Positions 1 to 5,777 of a DNA stretch of 6,007 nucleotides are shown piece after piece; position 1 is the first letter of the stretch, and the number at the start of each line of letters is the position of its first letter. The position numbers and the translations under genes are program-made. Source of the stretch: an uncultured Gemmatimonadota bacterium (lineage in GTDB: Bacteria > Gemmatimonadota > Gemmatimonadetes > Gemmatimonadales > Gemmatimonadaceae); NCBI GenBank assembly GCA_946479895.1, contig CAMLHT010000231.1:1-6007 (forward strand), written 5' to 3'. Below the pieces are notes generated by a model. The model was not told the DNA's origin. It saw only the letters and a list, made by a program, of their open reading frames with translations, and did no database searches.

Positions 1-470
1 AGACGCAAACGCAGCGTGTCGGGGAAGGGAGCGGCGAGCGTGGTCACCCACAGTGTGTGGCCTACGGGGCTGCCAATGAACCCGTGCGGCGCGTATTCGA
101 GCCAGGCTCCCGCCATCGATGAGTCCTCGGACGAACGCGGTCCATACGGAGCAGATCCCCTCAAGCGCACGAGCAGGAAGTACCGCCCGGTCGGGCGTGC
201 GTGCTTGACCTCCCGCTCGATCCACACTTCGCGCACCGAGTACCGGTGCCCACGCCACTCGACTCTGCTGTCGATCACGGCTGGCGTGCCGACGAGCGTG
301 TGCCGCGCGCGCGCGAGCCCGAGGGAGGGTGAGTAGACCTCCGTCTTGGGATCATCGTACACGGCGTCGGCGGCGTAGTGCGCAAACCGCTGCAGCCGCC
401 TGATGGACCGGACGCCAAAGATCAGGACCAGAGCACAGCCCGCCACGACGAGCCAGAGCCTCGTGCGCAT
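1..470 (-). CDS. Hypothetical membrane-anchored protein (3' end outside window)
   Basis: An open frame runs from an ATG at 470-468 on the minus strand to the left edge with no stop, giving about 156 residues. It begins MRTRLWLVVAGCALVLIFGV: two arginines followed by a hydrophobic stretch at about residues 5-20, which suggests an uncleaved signal anchor or an export signal. The rest is soluble in character, with segments such as RVEWRGHRYSVREVWIERE and GRYFLLVRL that look like beta strands. A good Shine-Dalgarno sequence (GAGGGA, 476-481) lies 5 bases upstream and decides the start. The gene is divergent from the large regulator at 684. I do not recognise the family and assign no function. The open frame, RBS and N-terminal hydrophobic segment together make it more credible than the plus-strand frame over 16-336. 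Confidence 0.72.
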   Translation of the reverse strand, partial: MRTRLWLVVAGCALVLIFGVRSIRRLQRFAHYAADAVYDDPKTEVYSPSLGLARARHTLVGTPAVIDSRVEWRGHRYSVREVWIEREVKHARPTGRYFLLVRLRGSAPYGPRSSEDSSMAGAWLEYAPHGFIGSPVGHTLWVTTLAAPFPDTLRLR

Positions 471-475
471 GTCTT

Positions 476-481
476 TCCCTC
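476..481 (-). promoter_or_regulatory. Shine-Dalgarno site of the leftmost minus-strand gene
   Basis: On the minus strand the sequence reads GAGGGA-AAGAC-ATG. This purine-rich match to the anti-SD sequence sits 5 bases before the ATG at 470. The nearest ATG farther upstream on the minus strand is out of frame, so this site fixes the start. Confidence 0.6.
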
Positions 482-535
482 GTAGACGAGCTCGCGGCGG
501 ACGTGACCATCGGGCCAGAGCCAGAGCCGATCGAG

Positions 536-561
536 GAGCTCACGAGTTGACTCGGGAGCTC
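536..561. promoter_or_regulatory. 26-bp dyad, candidate operator in the divergent intergenic region
   Basis: The centre lies between 548 and 549. The outer arms are GAGCTC (536-541) and GAGCTC (556-561); the inner arms are CGAGT (543-547) and ACTCG (550-554). Only the pair 542/555 and the central TG fail to match, so 11 of 13 position pairs are complementary. The site lies 66 bases upstream of the minus-strand start and 122 bases upstream of the regulator start. Because the spacer is only 2 bases, an RNA hairpin would have to sacrifice inner pairs, so a DNA site for a dimeric regulator is the better reading. The binding protein is unknown; autoregulation by the adjacent LuxR-type protein is only a guess. 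Confidence 0.45.
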
Positions 562-647
562 AGCCGATAAGCATGCGCTGCTCCAGAATCGATAGCCAGT
601 CCCTACCGCCGACACTCCAGCGCACGCGGTCACTCGCATGTATCTTC

Positions 648-696
648 TCCAATCCGCGAACCCCCACAGCCCAGGCGGTGGGTATGTCCAATCCGC
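648..696. repeat. 10-bp direct repeat TCCAATCCGC flanking the regulator start
   Basis: TCCAATCCGC occurs at 648-657 and again, exactly, at 687-696, offset by 39 bases. The second copy begins immediately after the ATG at 684-686. Because 39 is a multiple of three, both copies read Ser-Asn-Pro in the regulator frame. They could be a short local duplication or a pair of regulatory half-sites. Confidence 0.5.
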
Positions 697-3446
697 ATCA
701 CGGAGCGGAACTGCGCGGCCGGCATCACGAGTGCGAATTGCTCGATCGGCTCCTGGAGGATGTGCGAGGGAGGCAGAGTCGAGTGCTGGTCCTGCGCGGC
801 GAGGCAGGCGTCGGTAAGACCGCGTTGCTGGAGTACCTGGTGGCCAACGCGACTGGGTGCCGCATCGCGCGCGCTGCGGGAGTCGAGTCCGAGATGGAGC
901 TCGCGTTCGCCGGCGTGCATCAGCTCTGCGCGCCGCTGCTGAGCCACCTGGAGCGCTTGCCGGGCCCGCAGCGCGATGCGCTCGCTACGGCGTTCGGCTT
1001 CGGCGCTGGCGCGGCGGCGGACCGCTTTCTGGTCGGTCTGGCCGTGCTGAACCTGCTGGCCGACGTAGCAGAGGAGCGACCGCTGATCTGCGTCGTGGAT
1101 GACGCGCCGTGGCTCGATCTCGCGTCGGCCCAGGTGCTCGGGTTCGTCGCGCGCCGGCTCCTGGCGGAATCGGTCGCCATGGTCTTCGCCGTGCGCGCCC
1201 AGAGCGAGGACCGGGAGCTGGGGAACCTTCCGGTGATGGTGGTCGAGGGCCTGGGCGACGCGGATGCCCGCGCGCTGCTGGACTCGGCGACACCAGGGCG
1301 GCTCGACGAACGGGTACGCGACCGGATCGTCGCCGAGTCGCATGGGAACCCGCTCGCGCTGCTGGAGCTGCCCAAGGGGTTGACCGCCGCGGAGCTGGCT
1401 GGCGGGTTCGGTCGCCCCGATGCGCGACCGGTGGCGAACCTGATCGAGCAGAGCTTTCTCCGGCGTGTCCGGGCGCTGCCGGTGGAGACGCAGCGACTCC
1501 TCCTCCTGGCGGCGGCGGAGCCGGTGGGAGATGTGATCCTGCTGTGGCGGGCGGCCGGGGTACTCGGGATCGGCGCCGACGCAGCCCCGCCGGCCGAGAC
1601 GGACGGGCTTGTAGAATTCGGAGCCCGAGTGCGCTTCCGTCATCCACTGGCGCGGTCGGCGGCGTACCGCGCGGCATCGGTGCGAGAGCGGCAGGAGATA
1701 CATCGAGCGCTGGCCGAGGTGACCGATGCGAGCGCCGACCCCGATCGGCGGGCGTGGCATCGCGCGCAGGCGGCGCTCGGGCCCGATGAGACGGTGGCCG
1801 ACGAGTTGGAGCGATCGGCAGATCGAGCACAGGCTCGCGGTGGCATCGCGGCGGCCGCCGCGTTTCTCGAGCGGGCCACCAACCTCACGCCCGATCCCGC
1901 CCGGCGAGGCGCGCGAGCGCTGGCCGCCGCGCAGGCGAAGTTCGAGGCCGGGGCCGCCAAGGCGGCGTACGAGCTCCTCGCGGCTGCGGAGATCGGCCCG
2001 CTGGATGAGCTTCAGCGCGCGCGGCTCGCTCGCATGCGCGCGCACATCGTGTTCGCCCAGAGCCGCGGGAGCGATGCTCCGGCACTGCTGCTCGATGCGG
2101 CAAGACGGCTGGAAGCGCTCCATGCCGGGCTCGCACGCGAGACCTACGTCGAGGCGCTGGGAGCGGAGATCTTCGTCGGTCGACTCGGCGCCGGCGATGG
2201 AGTACGGATCGCGGAGGCCGCTCGCGCCGCACCGTCGGGACCTGAGCCTCCACGCCCCACGGATCTCCTCCTGGATGGGTTGGCGACGCGATTCACCGAT
2301 GGATATGGCGTGGGAGTCGATCCCCTGAGACGGGCGCTGCGCGCGTTTCGCCAACAGGCCGGACGCGGCAAGGGCGGCATCATGCGCTGGCTGTGGACGG
2401 CGTGCCCCGTGGCGCCCGAGCCGATGGCCGCCGACCTGTGGGACGACGAGTCGTGGCACGAGCTGGCCACGCACGCGGTCCGACTCGCCCGCCATGCCGG
2501 CGCGCTCGCCACCCTTCCCATCGCGCTCAGCTATCGCGCCGACGTGCACGTCCATGCCGGAGAGTTCGACGCCGCATCCGCGCTGATCCAGGAGGCCGAT
2601 GCGATCGGGGAAGTCACCGGCAATGCGCCTCTCCGCTACACTTCACTGGCTCTCGCCGCCTGGCGCGGCGAGGAAGGTCCGGCAGTCAGGCTGATCGAGG
2701 CCAGCGTCAGGGAGGCGACCGCCAGAGGTGAAGGAAGGGCGCTCGGCCTGGCCGGGTATGCGACCGCGGTGCTGTACAACGGGCTCGGCCGCTACGAGGC
2801 CGCACTCGCCGCCGCCCGACAGGCCTGCGACCACGATGACCTGGGCTTCTTCGGTTGGTCCCTGGCGGAGCTGATCGAGGCCGGCGTTCGTAGCGGCGCC
2901 CGCGACGCGGCGGCTGATGCCCACCGGCAGCTCGAAGAACGAGCACGCGCCGCCGGCACGGAGTGGGCGCTTGGCACCCTGGCCCGGTCGAGCGCGCTCC
3001 TCGAAGAGGGCCAGGCGGCCGACGCCCTGTACCGCGAGGCCCTGGCGCGGCTCGCGCGCTGCCGGATCGTGGTGCACCTCGCCCGCGCGCACCTGGTGTA
3101 CGGCGAGTGGCTGCGTCGCGAGAACCGGCGCGTCGACGCGCGCGAACAGCTGCGCATCGCCTACGAGATGCTCGGCCGCATCGGGGCCGAAGCGTTCGCC
3201 GAGCGCGCGAGGGGCGAGCTGCTGGCGACCGGCGAGACGGTGCGCAAGCGCACGGTCGAATCCCACGAGGTGCTCACCGCACAGGAGGCGCTGGTCGCGC
3301 GGCTCGCCGCGCTGGGACGTACGAACCCCGAGATCGGCGCCCAGCTCTTCATCAGTCCCCGCACCGCAGAGTATCACCTGCGCAAGGTGTTCGCCAAGCT
3401 CGGCATCAGCTCGCGCAGAAGGCTCCGCGATGCCCTCCGCGACTAG
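684..3446 (+). CDS. LuxR-family transcriptional regulator with N-terminal ATPase (LAL/MalT-like)
   Basis: This is a complete 920-residue protein, the usual size for large ATP-binding LuxR regulators. An AAA/STAND-type ATPase comes first: Walker A GEAGVGKT at residues 39-46 and a Walker B-like ICVVDDAPWLD around 135-145. Family members commonly read DDAQWLD, so the proline at 142 is a minor variant. GNPLALLELP (221-230) and FRHPLARSAAYRA (318-330) are conserved landmarks of this family. From about 350 to 850 there is an Ala/Leu/Arg-rich helical region resembling TPR-like repeats, the likely ligand or partner-sensing part. The C-terminus (864-918) is a LuxR/GerE helix-turn-helix beginning LTAQE, with the recognition region SPRTAEYHLRKVFAKLG. 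By family analogy it is an ATP-dependent, inducer-responsive activator; the ligand is unknown. I chose ATG 684 because family similarity begins just after it (ELRGRHHECELLDRLL). The frame is open back to an ATG at 573, but those 37 residues look unrelated and no clear RBS precedes either start. The hydrolase 81 bases downstream is a plausible target. Confidence 0.93.
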   Translation: MSNPHHGAELRGRHHECELLDRLLEDVRGRQSRVLVLRGEAGVGKTALLEYLVANATGCRIARAAGVESEMELAFAGVHQLCAPLLSHLERLPGPQRDALATAFGFGAGAAADRFLVGLAVLNLLADVAEERPLICVVDDAPWLDLASAQVLGFVARRLLAESVAMVFAVRAQSEDRELGNLPVMVVEGLGDADARALLDSATPGRLDERVRDRIVAESHGNPLALLELPKGLTAAELAGGFGRPDARPVANLIEQSFLRRVRALPVETQRLLLLAAAEPVGDVILLWRAAGVLGIGADAAPPAETDGLVEFGARVRFRHPLARSAAYRAASVRERQEIHRALAEVTDASADPDRRAWHRAQAALGPDETVADELERSADRAQARGGIAAAAAFLERATNLTPDPARRGARALAAAQAKFEAGAAKAAYELLAAAEIGPLDELQRARLARMRAHIVFAQSRGSDAPALLLDAARRLEALHAGLARETYVEALGAEIFVGRLGAGDGVRIAEAARAAPSGPEPPRPTDLLLDGLATRFTDGYGVGVDPLRRALRAFRQQAGRGKGGIMRWLWTACPVAPEPMAADLWDDESWHELATHAVRLARHAGALATLPIALSYRADVHVHAGEFDAASALIQEADAIGEVTGNAPLRYTSLALAAWRGEEGPAVRLIEASVREATARGEGRALGLAGYATAVLYNGLGRYEAALAAARQACDHDDLGFFGWSLAELIEAGVRSGARDAAADAHRQLEERARAAGTEWALGTLARSSALLEEGQAADALYREALARLARCRIVVHLARAHLVYGEWLRRENRRVDAREQLRIAYEMLGRIGAEAFAERARGELLATGETVRKRTVESHEVLTAQEALVARLAALGRTNPEIGAQLFISPRTAEYHLRKVFAKLGISSRRRLRDALRD

Positions 3447-3470
3447 GGAGTTTCACGGACGCGATCCACC

Positions 3471-3535
3471 GTGCTCCGCACCACCATGTGCTCCCCGTGG
3501 TTCACACCCTCTCACAGGAGCACTCTCATGAGCAC
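3471..3535 (+). promoter_or_regulatory. Leader with two GTGCTC and two GAGCAC hexamers around the hydrolase RBS and start
   Basis: GTGCTCC occurs at 3471-3477 and 3488-3494. Its reverse complement GGAGCAC lies at 3517-3523 and overlaps the Shine-Dalgarno AGGAG (3516-3520). A second GAGCAC at 3530-3535 begins on the last base of the ATG. In RNA, either upstream copy could pair with the downstream ones and mask the ribosome-binding site or start region; in DNA they could be repeated half-sites for a regulator. The arms are only 6-7 bp, so chance cannot be excluded. Confidence 0.35.
3516..3520 (+). promoter_or_regulatory. Shine-Dalgarno site of the alpha/beta hydrolase
   Basis: AGGAG lies 7 bases before the ATG at 3528. 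This decides the start against the in-frame GTG at 3471 and ATG at 3486, neither of which has an RBS. Family proteins also begin with an MST-type N-terminus, as this one does from 3528. Confidence 0.8.
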
Positions 3536-4403
3536 CATCACCACGAAGGATGGAACCCAGATCTACTACAAGGACTGGGGCGAGGGGCCCGTGGTCATGT
3601 TCTCGCATGGCTGGCCGTTGAACGCCGATGCCTGGGACGGGCAGATGCTCTTCCTCGTGCAGAACGGCTTTCGCACGATCGCGCACGACCGGCGCGGCCA
3701 CGGGCGATCGAGCCAGCCGTCGAAGGGAAACGACATGGACACGTACGCCGATGATCTCGCCGCCGTGATCGAGGCGCTCGACATTCGCGACGCCACGCTG
3801 GTGGGCCACTCGACCGGCGGGGGCGAGGTCGCGCGGTACATCGGGCGCCATGGAACGGGTCGGGTCGCCAAGGCGGCTCTGATCGCCGCGGTGCCGCCAC
3901 ACATGCTGAAGACGCCGGCGAATCCCGAGGGGCTGCCGATCGAGCTGTTCGATGGTCTGCGCGCGGCCCTGTTCAACGATCGCTCGCAGTTCTACAAGGA
4001 CTTCGCGCACCAGTTCTACGGCGCGAACCGAGCCGGCGCCAAGGTCTCGCAGGGGACCCTCGATCAATTCTGGCTCTGGAGCATGCAGTCCGGTCTCCTG
4101 AACGCCTACGAGTGCATCAAGGCGTTCTCGGAGACCGATTTCACCGAGGACCTGAAGAAGTTCGACGTGCCGACGCTGATACTCCATGGCGAGGACGACC
4201 AGATCGTTCCCGTCAAAGACTCGGCGAGGAAGTCGGCGCGGCTCATCAAGGGCGCCAAGGACGTCTACTACCCCGGCGCGCCGCACGGCCTCACGGCCAC
4301 GCATCAGGATCGGGTCAACGCCGAGTTGCTCGGGTTCCTCCGGAGCTCGCCGGCGCCGCAGATCCGCGAGCAGACGAGGGCCGAAGCTCCGGCCGCTCGC
4401 TGA
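3528..4403 (+). CDS. Alpha/beta hydrolase, non-heme chloroperoxidase / aryl-esterase / perhydrolase type
   Basis: This 291-residue cytoplasmic enzyme has no signal peptide. It closely resembles the Pseudomonas fluorescens aryl-esterase / cofactor-free haloperoxidase group from its first residues ([11 protein letters not shown]). Visible motifs are the oxyanion-loop region SHGWPL (26-31), DRRGHGRS (54-61), the nucleophile elbow GHSTGG with Ser95, HGEDDQIVP with the acid Asp224, and PHG with His253. The triad spacing matches the Ser94-Asp222-His251 triad of the Pseudomonas enzyme as I remember it. Family enzymes hydrolyse small esters or lactones and can make peracids from carboxylic acids and hydrogen peroxide; the older chloroperoxidase name reflects peracid-driven halogenation. 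Pro30 sits where proline is known to favour perhydrolysis. Past the conserved core (ending near GFLRS) there is an extra tail of about 18 residues rich in Ala, Pro, Arg and Glu. The natural substrate is not evident. The gene is followed after 12 bases by the SDR gene, so the two probably form an operon. Confidence 0.93.
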   Translation: MSTITTKDGTQIYYKDWGEGPVVMFSHGWPLNADAWDGQMLFLVQNGFRTIAHDRRGHGRSSQPSKGNDMDTYADDLAAVIEALDIRDATLVGHSTGGGEVARYIGRHGTGRVAKAALIAAVPPHMLKTPANPEGLPIELFDGLRAALFNDRSQFYKDFAHQFYGANRAGAKVSQGTLDQFWLWSMQSGLLNAYECIKAFSETDFTEDLKKFDVPTLILHGEDDQIVPVKDSARKSARLIKGAKDVYYPGAPHGLTATHQDRVNAELLGFLRSSPAPQIREQTRAEAPAAR

Positions 4404-4415
4404 CCGAGGCGCGCC

Positions 4416-5180
4416 ATGAAGATCGTCATCATAGGCGGAACCGGGTTGATCGGGTCGAAGGTCGTCGCCCGCCTTCGTGAGGATGGGCACGAAGCCGTAC
4501 CGGCGTCTCCGAACACGGGCGTCGACACCCTCACCGGCGAGGGGCTGGCCCGGGTGCTCGACGGAGCGGCCGTCGCCGTCGACGTGTCGAACTCGCCCTC
4601 GTTCGACGACGCGGCGGTGCTGCACTTCTTCGAGACCTCGACGACCAATCTTCTCGCCGCCGAGGCCGCGGCAGGTGTGGGTCATCACGTCGCGCTGTCG
4701 ATCGTGGGCTGCGACCGCGCGCCGGAGAGCGGCTACCTCCGCGCCAAGGTCGCCCAGGAGAAGCTGATCAGGAGCTCGGCGATTCCGTACTCGATCGTCC
4801 GGGCGACGCAATTCTTCGAGTTCTTCGAGCGCATCGCGGACGAGGCGACCGACGGGAACAAGGTGCGCATCCCTCCCGTGCTGTTCCAGCCGATGGCGGC
4901 CGCGGATGTGGCCGATGCGGTGAGCAGCGTGGCCGAGGGAGCGCCGCTGAACGGCATCGTCGAGGTAGCGGGCCCGCAGCAGTTCCGCTTCGACGAGTTC
5001 ATCAGGCTGGGGCTCGGCGCGCGCCACGACGCTCGGGAAGTGGTCGCCGACCCACACGCTCGCTACTTCGGTGCGGAGCTGAGCGAGCGCAGCCTGGTGC
5101 CCGACGCCGGCGCCAGGCTCGGCAAGACACGCTTCGAGGACTGGCTCCGTCAGTCCGCGGTCCCCGCCGTACCGGCGTGA
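4416..5180 (+). CDS. Atypical SDR / NmrA-like NAD(P)-binding oxidoreductase
   Basis: This protein has 254 residues. The N-terminus MKIVIIGGTGLIG carries the Rossmann GxxGxxG motif (Gly7, Gly10, Gly13) of extended and atypical SDRs. The segment ALSIVG (93-98) ends beta strand 5 with Ser95, and Tyr107-x-x-x-Lys111 in GYLRAK matches the SDR YxxxK spacing, so catalysis is possible. Many NmrA-like relatives instead act as NAD(P)-dependent redox sensors or quinone or isoflavone reductases. The RATQFFEFF segment (about 129-137) and the C-terminal GARLGKTRFEDWL are typical of a bacterial subgroup usually annotated only as NAD(P)H-binding or SDR family protein. A GAGG Shine-Dalgarno sequence at 4406-4409 lies 6 bases before the ATG. 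The 12-base gap to the hydrolase stop indicates co-transcription. The substrate is unknown; it may act on a product of the hydrolase, but that is inference from position only. Confidence 0.9.
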   Translation: MKIVIIGGTGLIGSKVVARLREDGHEAVPASPNTGVDTLTGEGLARVLDGAAVAVDVSNSPSFDDAAVLHFFETSTTNLLAAEAAAGVGHHVALSIVGCDRAPESGYLRAKVAQEKLIRSSAIPYSIVRATQFFEFFERIADEATDGNKVRIPPVLFQPMAAADVADAVSSVAEGAPLNGIVEVAGPQQFRFDEFIRLGLGARHDAREVVADPHARYFGAELSERSLVPDAGARLGKTRFEDWLRQSAVPAVPA

Positions 5181-5181
5181 C

Positions 5182-5198
5182 CGATCACCTCGATCACC
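5182..5198. repeat. Tandem CGATCACC repeat just after the SDR stop
   Basis: CGATCACC occurs at 5182-5189 and 5191-5198, separated by a single T. Its reverse complement GGTGATCG appears at 5751-5758, beyond the cupin gene, so the cupin is bracketed by opposite-facing copies. The repeats are short and may be coincidental. Confidence 0.35.
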
Positions 5199-5217
5199 GA
5201 TGCCGGGTCACCGCGAT

Positions 5218-5267
5218 CGGGTGGATGGCGCGCCCTCGGAGCGAGTGAGCGGCGCGCCATCCACCCG
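5218..5267. terminator. Perfect 17-bp GC-rich hairpin, candidate terminator or attenuator
   Basis: The left arm 5218-5234 and right arm 5251-5267 are exact reverse complements, with a 16-base loop at 5235-5250. Each arm contains the palindrome GGCGCGCC, and the loop can form a further 4-bp mini-stem (CTCG with CGAG). The only following T-rich stretch is ATTTC, so this is not a classical rho-independent terminator with a U tract. It begins 38 bases after the SDR stop and ends 27 bases before the cupin ATG. It could end the hydrolase-SDR transcript, attenuate read-through or stabilise mRNA ends. Confidence 0.55.
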
Positions 5268-5280
5268 TCGCCATTTCATG

Positions 5281-5285
5281 AGGAG
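5281..5285 (+). promoter_or_regulatory. Shine-Dalgarno site of the cupin gene
   Basis: AGGAG is followed by 9 bases and then the ATG at 5295. It supports this start over the internal in-frame ATG (Met8), which would leave a shorter n-region in the signal peptide. Confidence 0.7.
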
Positions 5286-5294
5286 AACAGGGCG

Positions 5295-5720
5295 ATGCAC
5301 ACCATCGAGATCTCCATGACGGCGCTCGTGGCCAGTCTGCTGTGCCTCGTCAGCATCCCGCTGGCCGCTCAGGAACCCAAGGTCACGCCGCTGATGACGA
5401 AGGAGCTGCCGGACGTACCCGGGAAGGAGCTTCTGGTGCTCACGGTCGAGTACGCGCCCGGTGGCGCGGACGCCGTCCACCGGCACAACGCCGATGCGCT
5501 CGTCTACGTGCTGGAGGGCTCGGTGGTGGAGCAGGTGAAGGGAGGAAAGCCGGACACGCTGACGGCTGGGCAGACCTTCTACGAAAGTCCCGAGGACATC
5601 CACGTCGTCGGCCGGAACGCGAGCAAGACACGGCCGGCGAAGCTCCTGGCGATCCTGGTGAAGAGCAGGGGCGCACCGGCGCTGGTGCCGGTGAAGCCAA
5701 CGACGAGTCGTCGCCGCTGA
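5295..5720 (+). CDS. Small cupin-domain protein with N-terminal signal peptide
   Basis: This protein has 141 residues. Residues 1-25 look like a Sec signal peptide, with a hydrophobic core at about 9-23 and a likely cleavage site after LAA, just before QEPKV; no lipobox is visible. It is therefore probably periplasmic or secreted. The mature part is a single cupin_2-type barrel. Motif 1 is G56-x5-H62-x-H64 followed by VYVLEG (70-75). Motif 2 includes G92, P99, H103 and N108. His62, His64 and His103 can bind a metal, but the usual motif 1 glutamate position (68) is alanine. The C-terminus ends in basic SRRR. Such single-domain cupins may be small enzymes or ligand-binding proteins, and I cannot name a reaction. 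The gene lies downstream of the hydrolase-SDR pair, separated by the strong hairpin, and may be the last gene of the same transcription unit. Confidence 0.87.
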   Translation: MHTIEISMTALVASLLCLVSIPLAAQEPKVTPLMTKELPDVPGKELLVLTVEYAPGGADAVHRHNADALVYVLEGSVVEQVKGGKPDTLTAGQTFYESPEDIHVVGRNASKTRPAKLLAILVKSRGAPALVPVKPTTSRRR

Positions 5721-5777
5721 CGGCCTACCGATCGACGGCGCGCGGTGAGGGGTGATCGATCAACCACCCGCCACCGC
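5721..5777. terminator. Convergent gap with imperfect dyads, possible bidirectional terminator
   Basis: The cupin and the minus-strand HD-GYP-like gene converge here with 39 bases between them. The perfect palindrome TGATCGATCA (5753-5762) covers the minus-strand stop codon, and GCGGTG (5742-5747) can pair with CACCGC (5772-5777) around it. The stem is interrupted and no U tract is seen, so termination here is suggested mostly by position. Confidence 0.25.

Noticed and set aside
16..336. A 106-codon plus-strand open frame near the left edge
   Set aside because: It overlaps the minus-strand gene, which has an RBS and a hydrophobic N-terminus; the plus-strand product has no family features.
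547..571. A sigma70-type promoter TTGACT ... GATAAG
   Set aside because: The hexamers are separated by only 13 bases instead of about 17, and nothing resembling a -10 box is found at the correct distance.
573..683. Extending the regulator N-terminus to the ATG at 573
   Set aside because: The extra 37 residues look unrelated to the family, no RBS precedes that ATG, and family similarity begins just after 684. It cannot be fully excluded without transcript data.
630..2555. A 641-codon open frame on the minus strand, antisense to the regulator
   Set aside because: It lies opposite a well-supported ATPase-HTH gene. Its translation is Arg/Gln/His-rich and shows no domain, as expected for a GC-rich shadow frame.
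3453..5057. A 534-codon open frame on the minus strand, antisense to the hydrolase and SDR genes
   Set aside because: It spans two real genes and their gap, has an arginine-rich unstructured composition and no recognisable motif.
5218..5267. The hairpin as an insertion-sequence end or integron attachment site
   Set aside because: There is no transposase or integrase, no target duplication, and no second matching end in the window.
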